Assembly: GCF_001499905.1 (NCBI RefSeq)
Contig: NZ_LQIS01000002.1
Coordinates: 1 to 64,000 of the forward strand
Direction of reading: 5' to 3'
Source: Mycobacterium sp. GA-1285
GTDB lineage: Bacteria > Actinomycetota > Actinomycetes > Mycobacteriales > Mycobacteriaceae
Length of the DNA: 64,000 nt
Positions 26,539 through 34,943 of this stretch are shown piece by piece. Within the stretch, counting starts at the first letter, position 1, and the number at the start of each line of letters is the position of its first letter. Made by a program: the position numbers and the translations under genes. Below the pieces are notes generated by a model. That model saw nothing but the letters and a program-made list of their open reading frames with translations. It made no database searches and was not told where the DNA came from.

Positions 26539-27558
26539 GTGACTTTGCCGTCGACGCTAGTCGAACCTGCCCTCCCGAAGGCCGTCGGACCGTTGTCGGC
26601 CGCCGTCATCGAACTGCTGCGGCGGGGCCGTCCCGCGCTGCCGCTGCGTCCGATCGATGTGCCGATGTTCGACGCCGACCCCTACGGTCTCGACCTTCAG
26701 CTCGCCCTCTACATCTGCTACGAGCTGCACTACCGCGGCTTCGCCGGCGTGAGCCCGCGCTGGGAGTGGAACCCCGCGCTGTTGCACCTGCGCGGCCGGT
26801 TCGAGGAGGCGTTTCTCGACGCGGTGAGCCAGGACGTCGGCGAGATCGCCGAGGGCGAAACCGCTCAAGCCGAGATGGACAAGCTGTCGATCGAACCGGT
26901 CGACGGCGAGGGTCCGTCATACTTCCTGCGCGACAAGGGCACCTGGGAGCAGATGCTCGAATACTTCGTGCACCGTTCGGTGTACCACCTCAAAGAGGGC
27001 GACCCCCATGCGTGGACGATTCCTCGCCTCGCGGGACATGCCAAGGCGGCGTTCGTCGCGGTCGAATTCGACGAGTTCGGCGGCGGCCGTGGCGAACACG
27101 TGCACCAACACCTCTACGCGGAGCTGATGGACGCGGCGGGGCTCGATTCGTCCTACCTCGGCTACCTCGACAGCGTCGCCGCCGACGCATTGGCGTCGGT
27201 GAACCTGATGTCGCTGTTCGGGTTGCACCGCGACCTGCGGGGCGCGTCGATCGGGCATTTCGCATCGACGGAGATCACCTCGTCGCCGGGGTCGCGACGG
27301 CTGGTGGAAGCGTTGCGCCGCATGGGCGCTCCCGATGCCTGCGTGGCGTTCTACCAGGAGCACGTGGTGGCCGATGCCGTCCACGAGCAGGTGGTCCGCA
27401 CCGATGTCGTCGCCGACCTCGTCGCCAGGGAGCCGCATCTGGAGCGCGACATCGTGTTCGGCATGCGAGCGCTGGACGTGGTCGAGGGACGCCTTGCCAC
27501 ACACCTGATGAACTGCTGGACCGAGAACCGCTCGTCGCTACGCAGGCCGCTGAGCTGA
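26539..27558 (+). CDS. Haem-oxygenase-like iron-containing redox enzyme
   Basis: A 339-residue all-helical protein of the iron-containing redox enzyme family (haem-oxygenase-like di-iron oxidase fold, PF14518 type). Diagnostic segments are FVHRSVYHLKEGDPHAWTIPRLAG, VEFDEFGGGRGEHVHQHLYAELM, NLMSLFGLHRDLRGASIGHFASTEITSSPGSRR and FYQEHVVADAVHEQV; these His/Glu sets are the likely metal ligands. Relatives oxidise or cleave lipids and amino-acid-derived substrates, but this substrate is unknown. The GTG 26539 start follows TAATGA at leaderless spacing; ATG 26518 is the alternative. Its last 21 nt overlap the convergent CDGSH gene. It is absent from M. tuberculosis at this site. Confidence 0.85.
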   Translation: MTLPSTLVEPALPKAVGPLSAAVIELLRRGRPALPLRPIDVPMFDADPYGLDLQLALYICYELHYRGFAGVSPRWEWNPALLHLRGRFEEAFLDAVSQDVGEIAEGETAQAEMDKLSIEPVDGEGPSYFLRDKGTWEQMLEYFVHRSVYHLKEGDPHAWTIPRLAGHAKAAFVAVEFDEFGGGRGEHVHQHLYAELMDAAGLDSSYLGYLDSVAADALASVNLMSLFGLHRDLRGASIGHFASTEITSSPGSRRLVEALRRMGAPDACVAFYQEHVVADAVHEQVVRTDVVADLVAREPHLERDIVFGMRALDVVEGRLATHLMNCWTENRSSLRRPLS

Positions 27559-27762
27559 CGCGATCTTGTCGGCACGCTTGCGGCGCCGGTGGCTGGTGTC
27601 GCACAACGGATACTCCTTGCTGCGCCGGCAGGTGCACACCGCGACCATGAACCGGTCCGACTCGACGACCCGGCCGTCGGGCATCTCGATGCGCACCGGC
27701 CCCTGAACCATCAACGGGCCGTTCGGCACCACCCGCACGGTGCGCGGTTCGGCATCGCTCAT
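27538..27762 (-). CDS. CDGSH iron-sulfur domain protein
   Basis: A 74-residue protein with one CDGSH domain. The cluster ligands are visible in VCTCRRSKEYPLCDTSHRRR, i.e. C-x-C, then C-D-x-S-H with the single histidine ligand of the [2Fe-2S] cluster. An N-terminal strand region (RTVRVVPNGPLMVQGPVRIEMPDG) is typical of the bacterial MitoNEET-like type. It could pass electrons or clusters. ATG overlaps the methyltransferase stop as ATGA, so both are one operon; its 3' end overlaps the convergent iron-enzyme gene. Confidence 0.88.
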   Translation of the reverse strand: MSDAEPRTVRVVPNGPLMVQGPVRIEMPDGRVVESDRFMVAVCTCRRSKEYPLCDTSHRRRKRADKIASAQRPA

Positions 27763-28454
27763 GGCTTGTCCGCCCGGATCACCAGCAGCTCCTCTTCGCG
27801 GCGGCCCGGTTCCAGCCGGCCGCACTCCTCGAGCCACAAAGCCCTCGAGGACAGCACGGGACCGAACGGAATCCATTGCCGTGCAACGATTTCGGTGTCA
27901 AGACCGGCGCTGGCGAGCGCGCCGAGCGTCTGTCGCGGATCAGCGAACTCCGACTGCACCAGCAGCAGGCTACCCCCGTGGTCGAGAAGATCGGGCACCG
28001 TGGCGCAGAGCGGGTCGAGTACGAGCCGGCCATCGCATCCGGCATCCCACGCCCGAGGCGGCCCCACGTATTCCGGGAGCGGCTCGCATTCGGCGCTCGG
28101 GTCGTGCGGCACATACGGCGGGTTGCAGACGATCAGATCGTAAGGGCCGAATTCGACTGCGCGCGCCCATGATCCGAGGTGCACATCGACGTCGACTCCG
28201 GACGCCATCGCGTTTGCCCGCGCACACCGCACCGCACGCTGACAGATATCGAAGGCGGTCACCGACGCGGCGCCCTGCTCGGCGGCTCCGATGGCGACGA
28301 CGCCGCTTCCGGTGCACAGGTCGACCACGTGGCGACCGCGCGCCAGTGCCAACTGGTCCATGACCTCGATGAGCAGTTGCGAATCTTCCTGCGGCGCGTA
28401 GACGCCCTCATCCGCGACCAAGGGCCCGCGGACGTCGGTGTATGCGGTTGTCAC
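27759..28454 (-). CDS. PrmC/HemK2-like class I methyltransferase
   Basis: A 231-residue SAM-dependent methyltransferase. The SAM loop is HVVDLCTGSGVVAIGAAEQGA, an acidic loop VTAFDICQRAV follows, and the NPPY catalytic motif is LIVCNPPYVPHD, which marks amide N-methyltransferases acting on glutamine or asparagine (HemK2/PrmC group). YAPQEDSQLLIEVM near the N-terminus is the family's usual opening. The real target could be a protein glutamine or a small molecule. GTG 28454 has AAAGG upstream. It is the first gene of the two-gene operon with the CDGSH protein. Confidence 0.85.
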   Translation of the reverse strand: MTTAYTDVRGPLVADEGVYAPQEDSQLLIEVMDQLALARGRHVVDLCTGSGVVAIGAAEQGAASVTAFDICQRAVRCARANAMASGVDVDVHLGSWARAVEFGPYDLIVCNPPYVPHDPSAECEPLPEYVGPPRAWDAGCDGRLVLDPLCATVPDLLDHGGSLLLVQSEFADPRQTLGALASAGLDTEIVARQWIPFGPVLSSRALWLEECGRLEPGRREEELLVIRADKP

Positions 28455-28578
28455 AACGGCCTTTCGACAGGTTCTCCTGCTGCGCTGTGCAGCACTGCCC
28501 GCAATTAATGCCCGGTATCGGAGGGGTTGAAACGTCAGCGCTCGTTTTGCCGCCACCCCGCGCGGGCACTCGTCTTGG

Positions 28579-29250
28579 GTGCAAGCCTCCGATATTCTCT
28601 CGCTTCCCATCCGCTTCGGCGCCGCCATCCGCGACAGGCGGCTGTTCCATCCCTCAGGAGTGATGGCCGAGGGCGTCCTCGAACGCATCGCGCCCGAGGG
28701 CGAGGGGCTGCCGATGAATTCCTGTGATGTCATCGCACGCGTCTCCAAGGGTGTCGGCCTGCCCGGCGCCGCCCCCGATGTCGCCGGTCTGGCGTTTCGG
28801 ATTCCGCCGCCGCCGGATCTTCGGTCCTGCAGCCCGTGGGACGTGCTGCTGGCGTCGACGGTCTCGGGGACACGTGTGGGACTTGCCCCCGTGCTGTCGT
28901 GGTCCGGGACGACATTCTCGAGCCTGATGCCGCTGCGGTATCACGACGCCCTGTGGTGGGTGCGGGCCCGGCTGGCCACCAAGATCGAGGCGCCGGGGCT
29001 GTCGCTCGCCGCGGTCGAAAAGCAGATCGACGCGTCCGGGCTCACATTCAATGTCGAACAGGCGCCGGGCAGGGGAGGGTTTCACCCGCTGGCCCGGTTG
29101 ACCCTTCGTCACGTCGACCCGAGCTGTGACGACATCGCGTTCGATCCGGCCATCCACAGCGATCCCGAGGTCGAGTTGGCCCCGCGCTGGCTCGGCGACT
29201 TCCGGCGCTCGGCTTACAAGCGCAGTAGGCAGGGCCGCGACGCCGAGTGA
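28579..29250 (+). CDS. Conserved hypothetical, remotely catalase-fold-like
   Basis: A 223-residue protein of unknown function. The segment HPSGVMAEGVLERIAPEGEGLPMNS followed by CDVIARVSKGVGLPGAAPDVAGLAFRI is laid out like the catalase core (H-A-x-G, then V-R-F-S ... D-x-R-G-F-A-x-K). However, the distal His is in a different context, and no heme-tyrosine motif (RxxxxxxY) is seen. It is often annotated vaguely as a phosphodiesterase or hypothetical in mycobacteria (from memory). It is divergent from the methyltransferase gene with a 124-nt gap. The GTG start has no ribosome site. Confidence 0.65.
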   Translation: MQASDILSLPIRFGAAIRDRRLFHPSGVMAEGVLERIAPEGEGLPMNSCDVIARVSKGVGLPGAAPDVAGLAFRIPPPPDLRSCSPWDVLLASTVSGTRVGLAPVLSWSGTTFSSLMPLRYHDALWWVRARLATKIEAPGLSLAAVEKQIDASGLTFNVEQAPGRGGFHPLARLTLRHVDPSCDDIAFDPAIHSDPEVELAPRWLGDFRRSAYKRSRQGRDAE

Positions 29251-29412
29251 TCAGGCCGTAGGTTCCCCGCCGGACTCCGCCACGTCCGGGGCGTTCTCGC
29301 GTGTGGCCATGCCGCCGTCGCCGCCCTCGTCCTTCGGTCCCGTGCGCTGCGCTTTCCGCTTGTCGCGCTCGTCGGCGTCGTCGTCGTCGTAGATGCCTTT
29401 TCCGGTCGGCAT
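29251..29412 (-). CDS. 53-residue acidic/basic hydrophilic protein
   Basis: The small reverse gene begins MPTGKGIYDDDDADERDKRK and ends in a Gly/Asp/Glu-rich tail; it contains no hydrophobic core and is predicted disordered. An AAGGGA ribosome site lies 6 nt before the ATG. Its stop adjoins the stop of the convergent gene with no gap. It lies 11 nt downstream of the F420-enzyme gene and is probably cotranscribed with it. No function can be assigned. Confidence 0.6.
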   Translation of the reverse strand: MPTGKGIYDDDDADERDKRKAQRTGPKDEGGDGGMATRENAPDVAESGGEPTA

Positions 29413-29423
29413 ATCGGTCCCTT

Positions 29424-30410
29424 CTAGTTGGCTGCGGTGCGCAGTTTCTCCAGCAGCGGCGCCGCCGCCTCGTTGAGAAACTGCTCCTGGCCCTCGTCGC
29501 CGATCTGGACGAGCGCGATGTCGGTGAAGCCGGCCTCCCAGTACTTGCTGACGGCTTCGACGATCGCGTCGAGGTCCGGCCCACACGGGATCGACTCCGC
29601 GACGTCCTCGGGCCGCACGTACTGCGTCGCGCCGTCGAAGCCGGCCGTGGTGGGCAGATCGGAGTTGACCGCCCACCCACCGCTGAACCACCGGAACTGG
29701 TCGTGTGCGCGGCGCACCGCGGCGTCCTTGTCGGTGTCCCAGCAGACCGGGATCTGCCCGATGACGCGTACGTGGCCCGGCAGGCCGGTGCCGCGCCTGG
29801 CGTCGTGCCAGGCGTCGACGAGGTCCTTGTTCGGTTCGACGGCGATCAGGTGGTCCGACAGCGGCGCGAACGTCTCGACCGACCGCTCACCGGATACCGC
29901 GGTGGCGATGGCGACCGGCGTTTCGGGCACGTCCCACAACCGCGCCGAGTCGACTTCGAAGTACTCGCCCTTCCAGTCGACGAGGTCACCGGTGAACAGC
30001 TCGCGGATGATCTGGATCGCCTCGCGCAGCATGTCCTGGCGCCGACCGACCGTCGGCCACCGTTTGCCGACGACGTGCTCGTTGAGGTTCTCACCGCTGC
30101 CCAAGCCCAGCGTGAACCGGCCGTCGGCGAGGATCTGCACGGTGGCGGCCTTCTGCGCGACGACGGCGGGGTGGTAGCGCATCGTGGGACAGGTGACGTA
30201 CGTGAACAGCTCGACCCGTTCGGTGACGTGGGCGACGGCGCCCAGTACCGACCACGCATACGGCGCATGCCCCTGCGCGGCGAGCCACGGGAAGTAGTGG
30301 TCGGAGGACACCTCGAAGTCGAACCCCGCGCGTTCCGCCGAAACCGCGTAATGGACAAGCTCTTTTGGCCCGCTCTGCTCGGTCATCAGGGTGTAGCCGA
30401 ACCTGGTCAT
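29424..30410 (-). CDS. LLM-class F420-dependent oxidoreductase
   Basis: A 328-residue luciferase-like TIM-barrel protein of the FGD/G6PDH-type F420 subfamily. Typical segments are AERAGFDFEVSSDHYFPWL, TCPTMRYHPAVVAQKAATVQILADGRFTLGLGSGENLNEHVVGKRWP and a C-terminal GFTDIALVQIG. The GSGENLNEHV loop binds the F420 phosphate/lactyl group. F420 enzymes are abundant in mycobacteria; the hydride acceptor here is unknown. ATG 30410 lacks a strong ribosome site. It is followed by the 53-residue gene. Confidence 0.88.
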   Translation of the reverse strand: MTRFGYTLMTEQSGPKELVHYAVSAERAGFDFEVSSDHYFPWLAAQGHAPYAWSVLGAVAHVTERVELFTYVTCPTMRYHPAVVAQKAATVQILADGRFTLGLGSGENLNEHVVGKRWPTVGRRQDMLREAIQIIRELFTGDLVDWKGEYFEVDSARLWDVPETPVAIATAVSGERSVETFAPLSDHLIAVEPNKDLVDAWHDARRGTGLPGHVRVIGQIPVCWDTDKDAAVRRAHDQFRWFSGGWAVNSDLPTTAGFDGATQYVRPEDVAESIPCGPDLDAIVEAVSKYWEAGFTDIALVQIGDEGQEQFLNEAAAPLLEKLRTAAN

Positions 30411-30460
30411 GGGGCGGGGGTACCCGAGGCCTACCCGACGAAAACTGTGTGGCCTGCCCG

Positions 30461-30925
30461 CTACAGGCGGGCTTTCACCGCCGCGGAGAGCCGGGCGCCG
30501 TCGGCCTTGCCTGCCGCGATCGCGGTCGCGGCCTTCATCACCAGGCCCATCTGTTTGGGCCCGGGGCGCTCGCCTATCTCCTCCGCGACCTGGGCGATCG
30601 CGGTGTCGGCGACGTCGGCCAGTTCGGCTTCGGTCAGCGGGGTCGGCAGGTACTCGTCGATGACCTGTGCCTCGGCATGCTCGTTGGCGGCCAGGTCGCC
30701 GCGACCGTTCTGGGTGTAGATCACCGCGGATTCGCCGCGCTTCTTGGACTCCCTCGCCAACACCTTCAGCACCTCGGCGTCGGTCAGCTCCCGCGACTGT
30801 TTGCCCGCGACCTCTTCTGTGGTGATCGCGGCGAGCAGCATCCGCAATGTGGCGGTGCGCAGCTTGTCCTGCGATTTCATCGCCGCGGTGAGGTCGTTTC
30901 GCAACCGCTCCTTGAGTTCGCCCAT
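30461..30925 (-). CDS. GatB/YqeY-domain protein (Rv3688c-like)
   Basis: A 154-residue YqeY protein: MGELKERLRNDLTAAMKSQDKLRTATLRMLLAAI, then the conserved ESKKRGESAVIYTQNGRGDLAANEHAEAQVIDEYLP and GPKQMGLVMKAA. It contains the C-terminal tRNA-binding-like domain of GatB as a stand-alone unit, but no amidotransferase core, so an accessory role in tRNA metabolism is only suggested. It lies between the F420 enzyme and the divergent Rv3689-like gene and matches Rv3688c by position. Confidence 0.92.
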   Translation of the reverse strand: MGELKERLRNDLTAAMKSQDKLRTATLRMLLAAITTEEVAGKQSRELTDAEVLKVLARESKKRGESAVIYTQNGRGDLAANEHAEAQVIDEYLPTPLTEAELADVADTAIAQVAEEIGERPGPKQMGLVMKAATAIAAGKADGARLSAAVKARL

Positions 30926-30960
30926 GAGGCAAAGCTACGCCGCTCGACCGCCCGGCGGCG

Positions 30961-30989
30961 TTGTCAATTCGGACCGTCCTCGACAGGAT
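30961..30989 (+). promoter_or_regulatory. Promoter of the Rv3689-like gene
   Basis: TTGTCA at 30961-30966, a 17-nt spacer and CAGGAT at 30984-30989, then 7 nt to the ATG at 30997. The -35 is near consensus and the spacing predicts leaderless transcription. Confidence 0.45.
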
Positions 30990-30996
30990 GGTGGCC

Positions 30997-32184
30997 ATGA
31001 GCACCTTCGCCGGCGGGTCCGGTTCTGCAGGCCCACCGGCACCGGGTTATCCACCTCCGGGCTACCTCCCGCCGGGTTACGCGCCACCCGGTTATGGGCC
31101 ACCGGGGTACGGACCGCCGCCCGGGTACGGGCCACCACCGGGGTACGGACCGCCACCGGGGTACGGACCACCGGGGTACGGACCACCGCCGGGTTACGGG
31201 CCACTCGCGCTCAAGCCGGGCGTCATCCCCCTGCGCCCCCTGACACTTTCGGACATCTTCAACGGCGCGGTCGGTTACATCCGCGCGAATCCGAAAGCGA
31301 CACTCGGTTTGACGACCATCGTGGTGGTCGCGACCCAGCTGATCGCCCTCATCCTGTCCATCGGTCCGCTCGCCGTCGGCGGACAGCTGATCCCGACACT
31401 CAACGGTGAGGAGGACGTGTCGGCGGGCGTCCTGGTGAGCACCGTGCTGTCGAGTCTCGCGGGATCGGTCGCGACCGGACTGGCCTCGATCCTGCTGAGC
31501 GGTCTGCTCACCGTCGTCGTTGGAAGGGCCGTCTTCGGTTCCGGGATCACCATCGGACAAGCGTGGCAACGACTTCGGGGCCGGCTCTGGGCGCTCATCG
31601 GCTTCTCGGTTCTGGAGGTGCTCGGCGCGCTGCTGTTGATCGCCGCGGTGGTCGGCGCCATCGCCGGAGTCGGGGTCGCGGCGGGCGGCGCGGCCGCGGT
31701 GCTTGTCGGTATCCCGTTGGTGCTGGCGCTGATTGCGGCGCTGGTGTACCTGGGAACGATGCTGACGTTCGCTCCGGTCATCATCGTTCTCGAGCGACTC
31801 GGCATCGTCGACGCGGTCAAGCGATCGTTCGGGTTGATCAAACGAGATTTCTGGCGGGTGTTGGGCATTCGCCTGCTCGCCGTGATCGTCGCGCAACTCG
31901 TCGCCGGCGCTGTCGCGTTCCCGTTCAGCCTCGGCGGGCAGATCGTGCTGATGGCGGCCACGACGACGACTGCCGCGTTGTTCGCTTTGGTCTTGTTGTC
32001 CGTCGGAGGGGCGATCGGCCAGATCATCACCGCACCCTTCAGCGCGGGTGTGGTGGCGCTGCAGTACACCGACGGCCGCATCCGCAGAGAGGCCTTCGAC
32101 CTGGTGCTGCAGACCGGCGCCGGCCCCGGTCACGCCGCCCCCTCCGACTCCACCGACGATCTGTGGCTGACCCGCCGGGCCTGA
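30997..32184 (+). CDS. Multi-pass membrane protein with PPGYG repeats (Rv3689-like)
   Basis: A 395-residue protein. Residues 12-68 are a proline/glycine/tyrosine repeat (PPGYGPP units, about ten), disordered and cytoplasmic, followed by at least five or six hydrophobic segments such as IVVVATQLIALILSIGPLAV, SVLEVLGALLLIAAVVGAI and LVGIPLVLALIAALVYLGTM. The membrane part resembles the DUF7544/DUF7847-type glycerophosphodiester phosphodiesterase membrane domain. It heads an apparent operon with the DUF4129, DUF4350, MoxR and DUF58 genes. ATG 30997 is preferred on promoter spacing; ATG 30988 is possible. Confidence 0.85.
   Translation: MSTFAGGSGSAGPPAPGYPPPGYLPPGYAPPGYGPPGYGPPPGYGPPPGYGPPPGYGPPGYGPPPGYGPLALKPGVIPLRPLTLSDIFNGAVGYIRANPKATLGLTTIVVVATQLIALILSIGPLAVGGQLIPTLNGEEDVSAGVLVSTVLSSLAGSVATGLASILLSGLLTVVVGRAVFGSGITIGQAWQRLRGRLWALIGFSVLEVLGALLLIAAVVGAIAGVGVAAGGAAAVLVGIPLVLALIAALVYLGTMLTFAPVIIVLERLGIVDAVKRSFGLIKRDFWRVLGIRLLAVIVAQLVAGAVAFPFSLGGQIVLMAATTTTAALFALVLLSVGGAIGQIITAPFSAGVVALQYTDGRIRREAFDLVLQTGAGPGHAAPSDSTDDLWLTRRA
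31030..31203. repeat. Imperfect tandem repeat encoding PPGYG units
   Basis: Units of roughly 15-18 bp built on CCACCGGGGTACGG are repeated about ten times within the N-terminal coding region of the Rv3689-like gene. All copies keep the reading frame, so copy-number change would only alter the length of the disordered tail. Confidence 0.75.
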
Positions 32185-32185
32185 C

Positions 32186-32839
32186 GTGCCGACGATAGAC
32201 ATCGACAGCGATGCCGCGCACGAGGCGGCGCAGCGTGAGCTCGCAAAGCCGATATATCCCAAGCCTTCCCTGACCGACCGTGTCGGCGAATGGATCGATG
32301 ATCTGTTGTACCGGCTGGCCGCAGAGGGTGCGTCGATACCGGGCGGCTGGGTGACGATCACGGTGCTGCTGATCCTCGTGGCAGTCGCGGTGGTCGTGGC
32401 AATCCGGATAGCGCGACGCAGCATGCGAACGGGCCGTGGCCCCGCCGAGGCGTTGTTCGGCGAGCACGATATGACCGCGGCTCAGCATCGGGCCGCCGCC
32501 GAACAGTGTGCAGCGTCGGCGGACTGGGCCGCGGCGATCCGGCACCGGCTGCGGGCCGTAGCCCGACAGCTGGAGGAAACCGGTGTGCTCGACCCGGTCC
32601 CCAGCCGCACCGCGACCGAACTCGCCCGTGACGCCGGCCGCCAACTACCGCATCTAAGGAACGAATTATCTGCTGCGTCAGCGATCTTCAACGATGTCAC
32701 CTACGGCGGAATGCCGGGCACCGAGAAGTCCTACCGGCTGATCGCCGATCTCGACGACCACGTGAGGTCTCGGAGTGCGGCGGCCGCCTCCACCGCTGTC
32801 ACGCCTGCCGCGTCCGACGGGTGGGCGGAGATCCGATGA
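32186..32839 (+). CDS. DUF4129 membrane protein (Rv3690-like)
   Basis: A 217-residue protein with one transmembrane helix (WVTITVLLILVAVAVVVAIRIA) and a C-terminal DUF4129 domain including DWAAAIRHRLRAVARQLEETGVLDPVPSRTATELARDA and FNDVTYGG. DUF4129 proteins accompany MoxR/DUF58 pairs and resemble transglutaminase-linked C-terminal segments. The GTG is 2 nt after the upstream stop. Its stop overlaps the next start (ATGA). A role in assembling or maturing envelope proteins is inferred only from the operon. Confidence 0.85.
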   Translation: MPTIDIDSDAAHEAAQRELAKPIYPKPSLTDRVGEWIDDLLYRLAAEGASIPGGWVTITVLLILVAVAVVVAIRIARRSMRTGRGPAEALFGEHDMTAAQHRAAAEQCAASADWAAAIRHRLRAVARQLEETGVLDPVPSRTATELARDAGRQLPHLRNELSAASAIFNDVTYGGMPGTEKSYRLIADLDDHVRSRSAAAASTAVTPAASDGWAEIR

Positions 32840-33984
32840 CTACCGACACCGCCGTGGAGCCGACGCTGCGCACACGATGGCGCGGGGCGCGCTGGATCGT
32901 GTTGGCTGTGGCGGTCATCGTCGGGTTCGCCGTTCTCAGCGCCTATCTGACCGCGCCCCGTCCCGGGGGGCGGATGGATCCGGACTCCACCGGACCCGAC
33001 GGGGCGCGAGCCCTGATGACGCTGCTGTCCGAACACGGTGTCGATGTCGTCGAAGCATCCGACGTGGCAGCGGTGGAGGCGGCCGTCCGGCCCGGCACCC
33101 TTCTGGTCGTGGTGCAGACCTACCACCTCGTCGACGACGACGTCCTTCAGCGCCTCGCTGCGCTAACGACCGATCGCCTGCTCGTCCAACCCAATTCACG
33201 CACCCGTGACGCCCTGGCGCCCGAGGTGAAGGTGAGCGCAGCCACCACGTTCGGCGGTGGCGAGCGCCCGGATTGTGACCTCCGGGAGGCCACCCGCGCC
33301 GGGGCCGTGCAGTTCAGCGTGAGCGACGCCTACGAAGCATCCGGCGACGACATCGACCTGACGCGCTGTTACGACGGGGCATTGGTCCGCTACAGCGCCG
33401 ACGGCCGAGACGTCACGCTGGTCGGCGATTCCGGGTTCATGACGAACCGCGGATTGCTCAAAGCGGGCAACGCCGCACTCGCGATGAACCTCGCAGGCAC
33501 GAATCCGCGGATGATCTGGTATGCGCCGCAGTTCACCGAGGGCCAATCCGACGGTGCTGCAACCCTGTTCGACCTCGCCCCCGAGCACGTTGGCTGGATC
33601 CTGTGGCAACTGGTCGCGGTGGTAGTGCTGCTGGCGCTGTGGAAAGTCCGCCGCATCGGTCCACTGGTCGCCGAACGCCTGCCCGTCGTCGTGCGGGCCT
33701 CCGAGACCGTGGAGGGACGCGGCCGGCTCTACCGCTCGCGACGCGCCCGCGACAGCGCGGCCGACGCCTTGCGCGCCGCCGCGCTGCAGCGCATGCAGCC
33801 CCGCCTCGGCCTGGGCGTCAACCCCGATCCGACCGCGGTGGTCCAGGGGGTGTCCGCGCACTGCGGCGTCCATCCCCAGGCGGTGGCACACACGTTGTTC
33901 GGTCCGCCACCCGGCGACGACGCCGAGTTGGTCAATCTCGCACGCGCACTCGACAACATCGAAAGGCAGGTCGCACGCTCGTGA
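32836..33984 (+). CDS. DUF4350 membrane protein (Rv3691-like)
   Basis: A 382-residue protein with two membrane helices (WIVLAVAVIVGFAVLSAYL near the N-terminus and ILWQLVAVVVLLALWKV near residue 256) that enclose an extracytoplasmic DUF4350 domain (GPDGARALMTLLSEHGVDVVEASD). The cytoplasmic tail has RLPVVVRASETVEGRGRLYRSRRARDSAADALR. The domain resembles a GATase-like fold of unknown activity. It is embedded between DUF4129 and moxR2 with 4-nt overlaps on both sides. Confidence 0.85.
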   Translation: MTTDTAVEPTLRTRWRGARWIVLAVAVIVGFAVLSAYLTAPRPGGRMDPDSTGPDGARALMTLLSEHGVDVVEASDVAAVEAAVRPGTLLVVVQTYHLVDDDVLQRLAALTTDRLLVQPNSRTRDALAPEVKVSAATTFGGGERPDCDLREATRAGAVQFSVSDAYEASGDDIDLTRCYDGALVRYSADGRDVTLVGDSGFMTNRGLLKAGNAALAMNLAGTNPRMIWYAPQFTEGQSDGAATLFDLAPEHVGWILWQLVAVVVLLALWKVRRIGPLVAERLPVVVRASETVEGRGRLYRSRRARDSAADALRAAALQRMQPRLGLGVNPDPTAVVQGVSAHCGVHPQAVAHTLFGPPPGDDAELVNLARALDNIERQVARS

Positions 33985-34943
33985 CTCAGGCAGGCCGAAA
34001 CGATTCCGCGCGAACCGCATTGCTGGCGTTGCGCGCCGAGATAGCCAAGGCGGTCGTCGGGCAGGATGCCGTTGTCAGCGGACTGGTGATCGCGTTGCTG
34101 TGCCGCGGCCATGTTCTCCTCGAGGGAGTTCCCGGCGTCGCCAAGACGCTGCTGGTGCGCACGCTGGCCTCGGCGCTGCAGTTGGACTTCAAGCGCCTGC
34201 AGTTCACGCCCGATCTGATGCCCGGTGACGTCACCGGCTCACTGGTCTACGACGCTCGCACCGCAGAGTTCGAGTTCCGGTCCGGACCCGTGTTCACGAA
34301 CCTGCTTCTGGCCGACGAGATCAACCGGACGCCCCCCAAGACGCAAGCCGCGCTGTTGGAGGCCATGGAGGAACGTCAGGTCAGCGTGGAGGGCAACGCG
34401 CGTCCCCTTCCGGATCCGTTCATCGTTGCAGCCACGCAGAACCCGATCGAGTACGAGGGCACCTACCAGCTGCCCGAGGCGCAGCTGGATCGCTTCCTGC
34501 TCAAGCTCACCGTGCCGCTGCCGACACGGGAGCAGGAGGTCTCGATCCTGAATCGGCACGCGCACGGCTTCGACCCCAGGGACCTGTCGGATGTGCGACC
34601 CGTCGCAGGAGCGGCGGAGCTGGCCGCCGGGCGCGCCGCTGTGCGCCAGGTTCTGGTCGCCGACGAGGTGCTCGGCTACATCGTCGACATCTGTTCCGCG
34701 ACAAGGCATTCGCCCTCGCTGCAGTTGGGCGTGTCTCCGCGCGGCGCGACGGCCCTGTTGGCGACGGCCCAGTCGTGGGCCTGGCTGTCGGGGCGCAACT
34801 ACGTCACCCCCGACGACGTGAAGGCGATGGCGCGCTCCACCCTGCGTCACCGCATTCAACTGCGGCCCGAGGCGGAGTTGGAAGGCGCCACCCCCGACGG
34901 CGTGCTCGACGGAATTCTCGCGGCAGTACCGGTGCCACGCTAG
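33981..34943 (+). CDS. moxR2: MoxR-family AAA+ ATPase MoxR2
   Basis: A 320-residue AAA+ protein. Walker A is LEGVPGVAKTLL, Walker B LLADEINRTPPKTQAALLEAMEERQVSVEG, sensor 1 VAATQNPIEYEGTYQLPEAQLDRFLL and sensor 2 in SPRGATALL. MoxR ATPases act as chaperone-like remodelling factors for substrates that carry metal cofactors or membrane complexes. GTG 33981 overlaps the DUF4350 stop (GTGA) and its TAG overlaps the DUF58 start by 1 nt. Its partner is the DUF58 protein downstream. Confidence 0.93.
   Translation: MTQAGRNDSARTALLALRAEIAKAVVGQDAVVSGLVIALLCRGHVLLEGVPGVAKTLLVRTLASALQLDFKRLQFTPDLMPGDVTGSLVYDARTAEFEFRSGPVFTNLLLADEINRTPPKTQAALLEAMEERQVSVEGNARPLPDPFIVAATQNPIEYEGTYQLPEAQLDRFLLKLTVPLPTREQEVSILNRHAHGFDPRDLSDVRPVAGAAELAAGRAAVRQVLVADEVLGYIVDICSATRHSPSLQLGVSPRGATALLATAQSWAWLSGRNYVTPDDVKAMARSTLRHRIQLRPEAELEGATPDGVLDGILAAVPVPR

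Noticed and set aside
31030..31203. Possible intergenic or CRISPR-like repeat
   Set aside because: The repeats are in frame within the Rv3689-like gene and encode a PPGYG tail.
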